NCBI GenBank assembly: GCA_036345935.2
Contig: JADWOT020000008.1
Span: forward strand, 6,714,156 to 6,778,155
DNA length: 64,000 bases
Direction: 5' to 3'
Origin: Taenia hydatigena
Lineage: Eukaryota; Platyhelminthes; Cestoda; Cyclophyllidea; Taeniidae
The position numbers were made by a program, and so were the translations under genes. Under the pieces are notes generated by a model. The model did not search any database, was not told where the DNA came from, and saw only the letters and a program-made list of their open reading frames with translations. Positions 14,373-26,834 of this stretch are shown here, piece by piece (the first letter of the stretch is position 1; each line of letters begins with the position of its first letter).

Positions 14373-17300
14373 ACACATCTGAATAGTGCAAATGACTGTA
14401 GTGATGATCCCAGCTGTGACAGTCCCACTTTCAATTCAAAGAACAACAAACACTCGTTGCTGTGAACACCCTGCCAACGTGTGCAACTCCCGCCTGAGTG
14501 TGGATGCCTGACTGACGCATAACTTGTCGTGTGACAAAGCCCTGTAGGAGGCGAACATTTCTGTGGGAACGGTAAATATAACACAGTCATTCACTAAAAT
14601 TAATCATTCCGAGAAGTTATCGCCAATTCGGTATCAAGTGGGTTGCACTTTTTGAAGCACATTCTTTTCCCGCCTTTTCCACCTCAAAAGTTCCGTTTTG
14701 TTTTGAATGCTCGCTGACTTGTCACAGCTTGCCTGCCAGAATGACAATAAGTTTATCGTAGTCACAAAGCAACTTAGCGCGTCGGTTGAGAAAACCAGCG
14801 CCGAGCTGGATAGACGTAGTGACAATGCCAATGCACATAATTCATGCGTCTGATGCTTCAAGTAGACAAACGAGCAAGTTCCAGATCGAGGAATGGCGCT
14901 GGAAAATAAGAGCGAGTGACTCAGTATCCCCAAATCCTTAATGCATTTGCTGCTTCAAAGCCAGCTTGAGTTTATGAGCCCTTTTAATTGCTCTGTCTTG
15001 AAGGTTGGGTTGCTATTTGCCCTTGTGATCTGCAAGTGAGGGGAGCCCAGGTGGGCACTGAATTGACCTAAAAGTTTATTGAGTAGATCAGAAGGGTCAA
15101 GCGTCCTCACACTTTACCAATGCAACAGGCTAGCAGACCTGTTAAAGCAGGCGGTTGCATAGTTGAACTTCCATCGTAGGGGCCAACTTTGTTTTAAAAG
15201 GAATAATTTTGCACAGAAACTATCGCAAATTTCTTTCTATACCTCAAATGAGTTAGCAAATTTACAAAGCCTATGCTTAGCTAGGTGTGCAAGAACAAAA
15301 CCAATCTTTTTACCCCACATGCGTATTTGCTTACTAAAAACAAGCCACTGTGAATCCCTTAATTTGATCCCAATAAATCACTTCATTTTATGACTTAATT
15401 GCATTTGCCTCTCAATCTCCAGCTATCCTAGGCTTCACACTGGTGGTGTTGTGGGGCATTGTTTGCGTCACCGCTGTTGCTAATCTCCCAGCCGCTTTGT
15501 AGCCTTGTAAAGCTAGTAATGTATTTAGAGAGGGGTGGAACGTCACAATATCGCATCAAGTAACGTCTCTCTCCCTAATACCTGCCTTATGGAAGCAGTC
15601 TGTGCGCTCGACAGTACCACTGTTTTGCAAATTGTAGACACCGTTCAGGTGATGCCAGAAACAGCATGCCATCACGCGTGTACAGTCACCGAGTCGCCAG
15701 TCTCTCTCGGTGGGTGCGGCGCTGGCTGATTAGAATATCGATCCACGTAGCTCCGCGAAGCCAAACTGCTCCGGGGGAGGCGCACGCACGCACACGTGCA
15801 CGCAGGCAGGCAGAACATGCACACACACGTGCCCTCTGTGCCTGTGCCTGCCTGTTGGCGTGTATGTGCGCCAGCGCCTTCGACTCGGAGGTAAACTCAC
15901 TCCTTCACACAGCAATGCACACCAGGTCCAACCCTCAGGGATGTTTATCTCACATGGTGATCACGCCTTGTTAACTCTATGAATTATAACACATGATCGC
16001 GCACACATTTATATGAAGAAGTGATTGATATTCAGGTAAAACTTATTGTTTCGCCCCTTCCCCATTAAAGTAGCCAAGGGAAGGAGAAATAGAAGGTAGA
16101 TTTAGTGGTAGAATTGGCTACGGCTCTAACAAATACATGCTATTTACAATTAATGAGCATTCGTGATTCAGTCGAGTACATTTTATTCAATTTAAAACAC
16201 GTTGAGGGAATTGTATCTAACCCGTAGTCAGCAAATTTCTTGCACACGTCTCTCAATGTGAACATGAGTAGATTGTCAAAGCAACACCAGCGTCAGCATT
16301 TAATACTTATGCGCACAAAACCAAGATTCTGGGGGGAATTCCAGTTGCCACTTATCTCGTGGATTGGACGATTTCATTAATTGGCTTTACGTAGTCAGTT
16401 AAGCGTTGTAAGTAGACCAACGCTGTAATAGTTGCAGAAACACCTTCTTTTGCCGCTGGAAGAGAAGCTATTTTCCCAAGGACATTTACAAGAATCAGGC
16501 AACACATACATTGTGAAGCTTCCAGCGACCTTCCAAAAGCCGTCAGTATGTGTTTAAAATTTGCTGAGAACAAATTAGACTTAAAAATGCAAATGGTTTA
16601 GTGAATGCATGAGGCAATTCCGCAATGAAATCGCGTGTGGCCTGAGGCTTCAACATTCACCCCTTAAGGGACTTAGATAAAGTAATTGCGAAACCGACGG
16701 ATATGAACTGCGCATACCATAAAAGGCCTAACTAGCCCAACAACATTAAAATAAAGGTGGGGCAGTTCTGGTGAACTGAAATGGCTTGACAATTACATCT
16801 GTACAGCATAGATATGTCGACAGAAACAGCTCACCATTAAATATGAGAAATTCAATTCTAGCCCGAGAAGAATGCCTGACTTGATACCGGTGTGCATAGA
16901 ATATCAGCGTGTGAACTCCAGCAACAATTCTCAAGCGCATTTCTCAGGCTAATCCCACGATGTTTGAAATGGCTAACTCTCCCCTCTACTGTGCATCACT
17001 CTCAATTGCTGTCACCTCTCGGTTTTCGAAGCTTCCCGTGTATACTTATCAAATCATGTCGAGAAGATCGTTTAAATGTGGCGCCAGCTACTTTATTCCC
17101 TTTTATGAGGGAGTTTTAAAGCAGAATAAATGTTAACATAGTTCTAACCAGCATCCATAGTACATACAGTTATGCTTAGCTAAATACCAATCACCATCCA
17201 CAGCCAAATGGTGTTGAAACGAGGGTATCAGTTTTCCTAAATTGATTTAAGATTTATTATTGACAAACTGAAAAAAAAACTACTCAAGGATAAGAGTTTA

Positions 17301-17697
17301 GTTCGCTACAATTCTAAGGTCCGGATTGTGTAACAGCTCCCTGTGTAATAATAGGTGGTCACACCTGCTGCTGTTTAGACCTGCCAATGGAAGGAACTCA
17401 GTATTCGTTTGGTGGAAGTTTTTGAGGCCCATCCTCCAACCATGGACCCGGGAGCTCGGCTGCTTTTGATCCAATTTGTCACCACTCTAGCGACCAATAA
17501 ATGCTCCAAATGCATCTCCCTCCCACTAGCCTCCAAGTATTAGTATAAAACACGACAAATTTGCCATTAATACACCTATATATGACTCCATAGAAAATTA
17601 AAGGAATGCTGCATTAACGAACCCCCAAGATGTTACCAAATTATGCCACAGGTTCCGATGCGTAAACGGGGCTACTGTAATGCGGTGCTTTGCAAGT
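14373..17697. other. Intergenic region with a CA/CG-rich simple-sequence patch
   Basis: No supportable gene. Around 15776-15855 there is a patch rich in CACG, CACA and GCAGG units that yields long but compositionally biased open frames on both strands, which I treat as spurious. Several other open frames of 60-100 codons lack splice context or family resemblance. Confidence 0.5.
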
Positions 17698-17703
17698 TTT
17701 ATT
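17698..17703 (-). terminator. Poly(A) signal AATAAA for NUDCD1
   Basis: Minus-strand AATAAA about 48 nt after the NUDCD1 stop codon. Confidence 0.55.
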
Positions 17704-17750
17704 AATTAAAAAATCCTCTATACTGCACAATTACTGAGCAAAATGCACAC

Positions 17751-20618
17751 CTATCTCTCTCCTTCGTCTAGACAAACCAAGTGGAAGGCACCCAAAGTGG
17801 CGACCACACACGCGGCGTAAGGCCCACCCGCCACAGCCGCGAAGCCGATGATCTTCTCGGTGTCGGGTAATGAAATGACCTGCTGCCAGGCCACGTGGAC
17901 AACGTCAGAGCGCGACCCCGAGGCGTCATCAGACTTTCGGTGGCGCAATTCAGTAAGAGAGTTCTTGGTCGGTTGCCAGTAGACATAGAGGTGACGGGTG
18001 ATGTCAGCTACAGCAACGAAAGGGACAGTGATGGGAGCATCGGTGAGGTTGAGGGGAGGCGAGGCGATGAAACGGCGGTTCTGCTTGCTGGCGAGGACGT
18101 AACCAAAGGCCTGTAGAGTGGCCACGTGTGCCCAGGGATGCTTCGTGTCATGTGGCTGCGGTGCCCATAAAAGACCATCTACGTCGTAGCGCGTGCAGAG
18201 AAGGTGTGAGGGTGAACTGAGCCCATCGCTACCGACACAAGTCGGAGCTATGTAGAGCATCTGGTGACCTACCATTTCAGCCTAAATGAAGCAAAATGGC
18301 TAACTGAAACATTTGTCCTTCAATGGCACAATAAGACCATTGTGAGCCGAAGTTGCTGATATCAAAGCTAAAGCCAAATAATAAACGACATTTATAAAAT
18401 TTCGCAGCAAAACCATGGTAATGAAGATCTAGCAGTCACGCAAGTATGGGGTAAACTGGTAGAAATGAATGGCTAAGTCATGTGGTTTTGCAAAATTAAA
18501 ACCAAGCAACTTTCGGCATCTTTCGACCCTATTGGACGATTTTGCCCCTACCATTAGCCGTTATACTTCAAATACTAATCATAGGTAAGCAGGAAACTTG
18601 AATTGAAAGGGCATGCAGCCTTAGCTCATTTCGCTACACCACTTCGGAGAGCTCCTAAGACAGTTTGTTTAATGCGAAATGAACTTCAAACAAAGTGATA
18701 CTGTACCCGAACCACGGAAAACAGGTATATTAGCACACGGAGATAAGTGATCGCGTATGAACACATAGAACTAGCACAGGATCTAATCATAGGTGAATGC
18801 AATTACACAAAAAAAAGAAGAGTACACCAATTCTGAAGTACATTCAAACATTGGGGGTTAGAAACAAGAAATTAAAGCAACCAATTCCAGATAATTTGGT
18901 TTGACTATAAAACTAACCCTTAAGGAAACTTTTAGTGATCCACCATCGATGCGCTGCATAACACCGTCATCCTCATCCTCCTCATGGACCATATCCACGT
19001 CTTCAAGCTGCTCCACATTGAAGCAGCTCTGCACCATTTCACCAGGAGCATCGGTAGCTGTCGCAGGCAACGATCCCTCGTCATATCGAACGCCCAAACG
19101 TCTCTCTTCGTCAGGGTCAGCAAAGAGACGCGGCCAAGTACCCGCCTCCTCCTTCACGATTGTGACGTCAATACTGGCAACATTGCAGCATTGTTACTTA
19201 GTTGTTACAAGTAACAGTTGTTTTGGATGGAGGACAAGGAAGCGGTGTTTAGCCGAGAAAACAAAAAAAATGGAGACTTACCTATTAGTCTCGCGGTCAT
19301 AGGTCCACATAGTGCCACTATCCCGTACAGGAGCAAAGAGTCGAGCGTCACACAACTGAAAGTCACCCTCCTCTGTATGCACTCTGACCTCCAGGCGGTG
19401 GAAAACAAGATTTGTGTCACGATCATCACCAAGCCCACAAGATTTACAGGCGACATTTACGGCGGTTTTGGGGTCAGAAATTTTACACTTATCGCTAAGC
19501 TTTATGAGAACATTCAGGAGAGTGCTATCACCCTCTGGCATAGACGGGAGCGACTGCGTCCACGTAAAAGAAGCATCAGAAACATTTTCTTCAGTGTCGA
19601 CAGCTTCATCAGGCGAGTGAGTTTTCGGCGGTGGTCTGATGTCCGGATTAGCCGTGTCAAGAACCGGAACGGGCGGCTGTGCCGAACGAACTGTTAGAGA
19701 AGAGGCGTCGCCTTCGAGAGCGATATAATCGGGGAAGGTTGAACAGCACAGACGCCGATGACGTGACATATGCCACTCATTTAAATTTTCTGATGGAAAG
19801 AGAAGTTGATCTTTAGAAGTTCGTCAGAGAAGCACCTTAGTGCGGTCAAATTACTTACGAGAGATTGTGAACCAATCAATATGAACTTTCGATTTTTCCT
19901 CTTCTGTTCTACTGACAGAAAGGAGGATACATTCTATCCGAACTGACCCATCAGAAGTTTGTACCTGAGTGGCATCGACCAAATATCCAGACCGCGAGGC
20001 CAAATCGGCTTGGTGCTCAAAGACCATCTATAAAGACAGGGACTAACAAATTCTCACTTTGAAGCTAAGTAAACAAATTTAGAACGAAGTCACGCACCTT
20101 CCAATGAGGTATGACTTCTGAAAATCGATCGCCAGTCTCAAGTAGGTAGATATCATCGGAACCGTTGGAGAGTAAGGCATAATCCCTTAAGAGGGCCAAT
20201 GAAGTGTTATAGACTGGGGTCGACGCGGTTGACGACTTTTGTGGGATAGAAAACACCGTTTGGCCACTTGTAAACGCTTCTCTTCTTGAAGGAATAATCA
20301 AACCCTTAACCTGACCAATAACTTATGACGAGAGAGTTTAAATACCTTCCGCGTTGTTGTGACGTAGTACAAATGATTGGGATAAAATGGGTCCTGGAAC
20401 AGACAATTGTGCAACGAGGAGAGATGTATATTTAATCTTGAAAAGTCATCTATTGGAAGTGATTTTAAATCGATCCCTATTCAAACGGATTAACTGAGTA
20501 ACTCCAACAGACCTTCATTCTCAAAAGTGGTAACAATAGTCGCTGACTCATTTGAAAGCTTGTAGGACTGAAATTTCGGGTCGAGTAAATCACGATTGGG
20601 TAAAACTGTGACGTTCAT
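17751..20618 (-). CDS. NUDCD1: NUDCD1 (NudC domain-containing protein 1), 637 aa
   Basis: Member of the NudC family, whose CS (p23-like) domain is linked to HSP90 co-chaperone and dynein functions. Seven minus-strand exons join in frame: 20618-20513, 20476-20346, 20310-20098, 20027-19859, 19789-19282, 19173-18918 and 18281-17751. The protein starts MNVTVLPNRDLLDPKFQSYK, matching the family's 'LLDPRFEGYKL' opening. A CS domain lies at ~280-392 (FTWTQSL through EEAGTWPRLF). The C-terminal half has the diagnostic CTRYDVDGLLWAP and FGYVLASK, with beta-propeller-like strands on both sides. From memory the human protein is 583 aa; the extra length here is mostly a Pro/Asp/Glu-rich linker before the CS domain (~235-280). 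Introns 1 and 2 are 36 and 35 nt. The gene is divergent from the RILP-like gene, with starts about 720 bp apart. Confidence 0.93.
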
Positions 20619-21339
20619 CGCGACAAGGCAACAACTAGTGGATCATAAACGCATGAGGGACGGGAACACGCCTGGCACCTCCGCGACAACCTTGCTTTTA
20701 GTGTAACCAATTACAATGAAGCTGTATGCCAATTATCGTAATAAGGTTAATAAACCCATTTATTTGTCACTGACAATGATTTTGTCAACTACAAAATGAT
20801 CCTAATTTTTCAACAGTAAAATCCGAATAACTAAACTATAAGATAATGGTGTGTTGTAGGTAAGCTTGGGATTGCCTCCTGGAAAATAAAACTATGACGC
20901 TCAACAACCTTTAAAAGAAACTATGATAGAGCATGACTGCATCCACCGAATTGCGCTTCCGGTTCTTGGGAAAATATTTATGCCATTAAAATAGGCTTGA
21001 ATTCCACAACTTGAATCTCAAGGTCTTCCTCCGCTCAAGTTGGTCGTTTGCTAGCGGTGTCGGCTTTCCTGTTAGCTTGACGCGTATTATCGTACCATAT
21101 TTTATTCCGTAGTTTGTTATAAATATTGATGTGCTTCAGCCATGTAGTAAGCAATTTTTCTGTACTCTGGCAGCTTATTTTGATTACAAGTCAAACAAAT
21201 ACCATGATCATTTTTAGATTCTTCCTAGGGAGTGCCTTTTTCCTCACTGTTATTGAATGGTTGAAGCCTCATTCGAATGCATATTTTGTCATGCCTTTAT
21301 TAGCTCGCGATTTTTCCAGGTTCGGAAACCGATTCCCTG
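20619..21339. promoter_or_regulatory. Divergent intergenic region NUDCD1 / RILP-like
   Basis: About 720 bp between two divergent start codons. It must contain the 5' ends and promoters of both genes and may act as a shared bidirectional promoter. An acceptor-like tttttccag sits just upstream of the RILP-like ATG (21311-21319), so a 5' UTR intron or a spliced-leader trans-splice site is possible. No specific promoter motif was identified. Confidence 0.4.
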
Positions 21340-24300
21340 ATGAGTATCTGCACAACGACCGATGTTTATTCGGCTGCTTCTCTAATCGGTCAAGAGCTGC
21401 AACTTTTGATCGATGAACATGGGGCGGCGGATTTTGAATGCCTTATGTACAAGATTATACGTGTTCTGGAGGAGTTGGAATTCTGCGTCAGCCATTATGC
21501 CGACACAGAACGGTTGATTGGCGATCTCAAAGAACAGCACGATGCGCTAAAGAGCGAACGCAATGAACACGACTTTCAGGATTTTGCTCTGGTGAGTTGC
21601 ACGCTTGGCTACCATATGGGATGATATGTGCATTGTATAATGTCTTTATCATCTGAACTTCTTTTAGAGTTGCGTTTGTTTGTCGCCACTAAGTTATTAG
21701 CGTCTGAATTTATTGAGTTTAGCCGGCTTGTAAACGAAACGCTCAATTTACTGACCCAATTGTATTTCCAAAGAAAGAAACTTTATGTCTTGCGCTGTTT
21801 TGCCAGTGTAGTACGTTTATCATACATACTTTGGTAAAATGGTGTAGGAGATTATTAACTGGTCAAGCTCGGATTTGCCTTTTTACCTATCTTCTTTATT
21901 ACCGTCTGGAGTTAAATTTCGAATATAAACATACGACCGCGATACTACACCTTTTAATGACTGTTAAATTGAAAGATCCGATACGACTCGAATGCCTCTT
22001 ATGTTTCAGCGTCATTTCTTGTAATACCAGTTTATCAATTGATTCCTGACATAGGAGCGCATAAATATCTGCACTGAATTTCAATGCTTCATGATATTTC
22101 TCTTGTCAGGACTTGGATCAAATGCAGCAGAGTTGGTACAACGAGACTCAGAGGCTGTTGGATCGAATTGCAGCGTTGGAGTCAGAGAATCACCGGCTGA
22201 AGCGCCAACTGGAGAATGCCGAAGTGGAGGCCGAGATGAGTGATATACAGCCCTGCGTCGCGGATCTGGTGACAGGACAGGAGAAGTATCTCCACCGACC
22301 CTTCTCTCTACCCATAAAACCCTGTGAGGTGGACTCGTTGCTGGCGCACACTGAAGAGCGTCTCCTCCTCACCCATCAGGAAAGTGAGTTTTCTTAATGG
22401 TCTCGCAAGAATTAGCACTGCTCCTTCTTGTCCATCATACCCTTTTCGGTTTAGTTCTATTCGGTGAACGTTAAGGTGCGCGCCCTTAGTTGTTCTTGGT
22501 AAAGCTCTTAAGGTGAATCAATCAGAAGAGCGCCTCCCTTTTGTATCACATATTCGTCCCATTTCCAATTCTTAAGTGCTTTAAAACTCACATTCCTTAA
22601 ACATTTAAGAACACTTTCCTTAAAATGAAACACTCGGAGAAGAATCTGATTGACAAATTCCTTAGCTGGAATAAATACTTTCTTGAAGAGTCCGTCGTCT
22701 TCATGAAACATCGCGACACGAAGGTAATAAAAATGGTGAACCATGCTGATTATTCACATTTGTACCACTAACTCATGAAAGGGCAAAAGACAAGAACCAT
22801 GCGGCAAAATAGCATCCCACTCTATGCACACGCTAATTTACAGTTGACAGAATGCCCAATTTTAGCCACATTTGTCACCCACATCACAGGTCTTATAGGT
22901 GACATTTTGGGATCCCAAATGCATGTGCCCTTCCCCTTCATGCTTGACATGCCCGTAGGATTTCGCTTTTCTAGGTGTGCTTCTCCTACATTATGGAATC
23001 TGAATATTCCGTCTCTTTTCCTTTATATGGAAGGTCGTGCCGCTGATTTGCAGTTGATTCGTTTGCTGAAAGCTGGTGTAATTAACCAGGCACAGGAGAT
23101 TAAGGAGGCAAGGCAGGAGCTGCTCTTCATCGAGGCTTCAATTGATGCGGTAAATCTACTGTGCGCTTTAGTCTTGATCTGGCCTGTAATGTCATGTTAA
23201 GTGACTAATTGTAAAACGAGCTTTGGAACCATGTGTATCGCATTTAAAGCCTCCTTCGGTACCAGAGTTAATGCCAGTGACTCATTTTTCTTTTAATTTA
23301 AATGTAATAAACAATTACAATTGCTGAGATTAACTGTTATTTTGGTACATCACACAAGTGTGTTGTAGGCCCTTTTAAGCCCAACTTTCAGTCACTGTTA
23401 AATTCTTGGTTGCTTGGCTTTGGTATATTTACGCAACCAATTATGGCTTCGACCCCGTGCTTGCCTGCTTGTCCACTTAGTGGCCTCCTCTTATTTACTT
23501 CAGTCCAATTTTGAAAGCCGTGCCACTTTGTATTGCATCCCAGGTCCAAAATACAGCACATTCCGAACTATTAACGTATTCATTACCTCTTTGTATGCGA
23601 AGGTAAGATTGAAGGATGCATGCATGGTCATAATATCTGGTACTAAAATGGCTTGCCGACTCCATATCCGTTCACTGGCCTTGAATTTTCCTGTCGGGCC
23701 CTATGCGCTTTTTGCCCGGCCATCAGGGTTCGCTAATCTCGTAATCCTGTGTTTCAAAATCACTACTGGATCATTTCCGTGAAGGAATTTATGATTACAA
23801 GCCCAAACAACACTTTTACTAATCTTCCGCTCATTGTGAGATCTCTTAGTCACCATCCCCTCCTGAAATGTGTGTCTTCAATACTAGTTAAAGAATGTAG
23901 CGAGAGGAAGCCGTATGCACGGTGGAAGAAGCTTCTCTACTTGCTGTCATCATCAACCTTGGCACGCTGCTCATACCAAATAGGTTCTCGTGGTAATTTT
24001 CGAATGCTACAATTACGATATGATTTGGTAAGTTATTGTTACAGACACTTATCCCCAAACCTCTCCGTCTCAACCCCCCTTTTCCCAAAATGCATTTATT
24101 TAATACCGGCTCGATCATCTAGTCTCACATTATTGAATGAAACGAATTCGATGACGTGCTTATTTAGAAGCAAGACTGTACTCGTGTGGAAAGAAACGTC
24201 TTTATTTGCTGTCGACACGTCAATGGAACTTTTCACTCTTGTGCAGGCGGAGGAGGAGGTGTGTCGCCTAGCGCGTGAATCGGGCCGACTCATGGCCGCC

Positions 24301-25966
24301 AAATCTCCAAACCAAGTTAACCACCTCAGCTCGGAGCAATCCGAACTGGAGGCCAAACTAGGCGTCTGCGAGAGGAAACTTGAGGAGCTCTCCCTCCTCA
24401 TAGGAAGCAATCAGCAGGTGAGGCTCACTTTCTCTCCTCCCAATGCTCCTCTCTCATCAAAAATGCCAATTTATTATTGCGATATTCTTCTACCCACTTT
24501 TAAGGAGTGGTGGTTTGGCTTTGGTAAATGAGCATGAACTTCTATGTTCACTCATTTATTTGGGATGGGGATACATTTCAGTTCATTATTTTTTAATGAA
24601 CCACCTACCATGGGACAAAATGACCTCCCCACACCTTCGTTGTCTACCCGCGTACCAGTAATGCACCTAACTCTCTCTTGTCAATTTAGTTTTTTCAAAT
24701 AATCTGTTTTAAAGTAGATCTTATTAGCTGAGCTACAACCATTTTAAGCTCATAGTTATCATTGAGTATTCAAATAACGTAATTACAAGTTTTTCATTGG
24801 TATGCTTGAGAAATGGTAGTGGTTCTGATTTGATCGGATCGCAGAAAGTCTTTTGTAAAAGGGATTTTGGGAGGGGGGGGGGGGTGTTATGTACCAGGAC
24901 ATTCTGTTGTGCTGGTTCATCCGTCAATCCCTGTAGGGCAAACTTCTACATCCCCGTTTTCCTTTTCATGCAAAGGCACTAGCTCACCTTTATCACACCG
25001 AGTTGGTTTTCAGATTACTTGTATTTAAAAAGAATCCTGTCTTGTGAGTTGTTGGAATCAGTGTCTCAGCAAGCGAAATGTGCGTGCACGCTAGTTGTAT
25101 TGTGTTTTAATAGCATGTTCGGAATAAAGTTTATGGTGATCTTAGGTACCTGTCATGATGAACTACACTAGCTCTCCGTTGTAATGGAACGGCATGAAAT
25201 GCTCTTAGACCGTAGGACCAACTAACTTTGCTCCCTCCTTACAGATCGAGTCACCTCAAGCACCGGCAATGCCGCTGCACGTAGCACCGGGCGAGGGCAT
25301 GGAGTCGGTGGCAAGCGTGCCGGACAGGATGGAGGAGCAGGATAGTCTCCTGGCTTTAGAACAGTTACGCGGCCTCCTCTACGAACGCAACCACCTGCGT
25401 TGTCGACTCATTGAACTCAACGCCGGATTGGAAGTCATTGGAGAAGAGTGAGCATTCCTCCGTTTGGGGCGTGTCTCGAGTATTTTAATGCTCATTTTTT
25501 CTCTGTTTTCTGCTGATAGGGGCGAATTGGTGTATGGGCCGTTGCCCAGGGAGCCAATTGAAAAACTGTTCCCAGAATATGTCCGTCCAAAGTCTGCAAT
25601 CAAAGCACTGTGAGTGTAAAGTAGCTGAATAGGGATAACCTGTGGACCATTCTTCCCTTTCCTCCTCTTCCCTTCTACCACCCCTGTTATGGGAAGGTTG
25701 GATGTTTTTTGGCATCTTTATTATAAGCACACACAGAGTATGTGCTAGCGAAACCAAGGCAGTTAAAGGGAGAATATCTCCGGCTCCCGCGAGCGGCCTT
25801 GTTCGTCCACGACCAGGTTTATATTGGCCCCCCACCATTCGCCCACAATCTACATGTAAAGAACATAATCGTTACGCAACCCTTTTGCAGAGCAATCAAT
25901 AATTAGTTTGCATTTTATTTTAGTTTTATGGAACTGCTGCAGCGAATTTCGGAAAAGTCATCATGA
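21340..25966 (+). CDS. RILP-like protein (RH1 and RH2 domains), 382 aa
   Basis: Homologue of Rab-interacting lysosomal protein family members (RILP, RILPL1/2), effectors that bind Rab GTPases and link membranes to dynein or cilia. Seven plus-strand exons: 21340-21591, 22110-22383, 23034-23149, 24247-24417, 25245-25447, 25520-25609 and 25924-25966, all in phase. The RH1 domain fills exon 1 (residues 1-84; DVYSAASLIGQELQLLIDEH and IIRVLEELEFCV match RILPL1). Coiled coil follows in exons 2-4. RH2 is at ~303-345 (LEQLRGLLYERNHLRCRLIE), followed by the family-like GPLPREPIEKLFPEYVRP and a short C-terminus ending ISEKSS. Exon 2 also includes a non-coiled insert at its end. The length is close to RILPL1. 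Which vertebrate paralogue is closest cannot be decided here, so no symbol is given. Confidence 0.9.
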
Positions 25967-26292
25967 TGCATTTCACGTTATTCGTTCTGCTCTTCGTGTC
26001 GTTGCGTTGATAATTTTTGCATTTTGTGCTTTTTTGTTCTTCGAGCATTTACCTTACTGTCTGTGGTGATGTCTAAATGAAGTATTTTGTTAGAGACTTG
26101 CTGTTGTATAGTACACTCTGTTTTGTCCCATAGATTATTTTCCCATGGAAATTGTTTTCTTTTGCACTAAGCGCTCCTTGGAACCTCACCCAAAGAACAA
26201 GGTGCGAATTGTGACATCTAGGCAGGCCCTTCTCGGTGATGAGGGACGAATTCGGTGCAGGGTGGATGTGCTAGTGATCGCTTTCTGGGGCC

Positions 26293-26768
26293 ATGACGGA
26301 GGTAGAAGATGCGGAATCAGAGTGGTTCACTTAGTTTCACATACGATTGGGTCAGGCAAGACATCAGAGAAGCCATTCTTGGCGCTTTGCGGATGCTTAA
26401 ATGCGGCCAACCGGCTGCGGTAGTGCTCTCGAATCCTAAGGTGCCTCATGGAGGCCACGAATTCATTCTTAGAATTGGTGTTGCAAAGGGTTTTCGGCAG
26501 AATTATATGGAACGCAGTCCATTGTTTCAAAAGATGCGGCAAGATTACTTCTTGAAAATATTATTCCTTGCAAAAAGAGCTTAATTTGATAAGTAATTTT
26601 TAGGTTGTTAGTTTACACCGGCAATTTGACCTTGAAGGTGGGGCGGCTTCTACGATTTCCTGTCAATCCATTTTTAGCGATTCAATCTGTGCTGTCGCCC
26701 TCCGAAACAGCGAACCCTTCTGCTGCGTAGACCTACTAAATGGCTCATCCGTCGAATGGCTCAGGTGA
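26293..26768 (+). CDS. Possible small gene, 93 aa, unknown
   Basis: Not recognised. Three exons (26293-26324, 26356-26440, 26604-26768) can be joined in phase with a 31-nt and a 163-nt intron. They give a protein starting MTEVEDAESEWQDIREAI and ending FCCVDLLNGSSVEWLR. The last exon reads like alternating beta strands (SICAVALRNSEPFCC), vaguely reminiscent of a beta-propeller blade. The first donor (gttcac) is weak. An alternative reading keeps the 31-nt segment as coding from an ATG at 26309. The reading frame does not continue in phase into the CTR1 exons that follow, so it is not simply CTR1's N-terminus. It lies in the 870 bp between the RILP-like stop and the CTR1 start. Confidence 0.33.
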
Positions 26769-26834
26769 ACATATGCACCAAAACATGCATAGCATGAAGG
26801 TAACGCTGTCTTCGTCTATTTTGATCCATTTTAG

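Noticed and set aside
15666..15974. Open frames on both strands over a CACG/GCAGG-rich patch
   Set aside because: Composition is simple-sequence-like, both strands are open together and no family or splice site supports coding.
18901..19697. Plus-strand open frames of 130-160 codons
   Set aside because: They are antisense shadows of NUDCD1 exons 5 and 6.
17751..20618. Initial idea that the minus-strand gene is EMC1 (beta-propeller ER protein)
   Set aside because: The opening LLDP motif, the CS domain and the RYDVDGLLW block match NUDCD1 instead.
23414..24246. Long plus-strand open frames in RILP-like introns (including 260 codons ending at 24531)
   Set aside because: The long frame merely reads through intron sequence into the genuine exon 24247-24417; the upstream part has no coding resemblance.
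24873..24884. Poly-G run
   Set aside because: A 12-nt homopolymer inside an intron; no function suggested.
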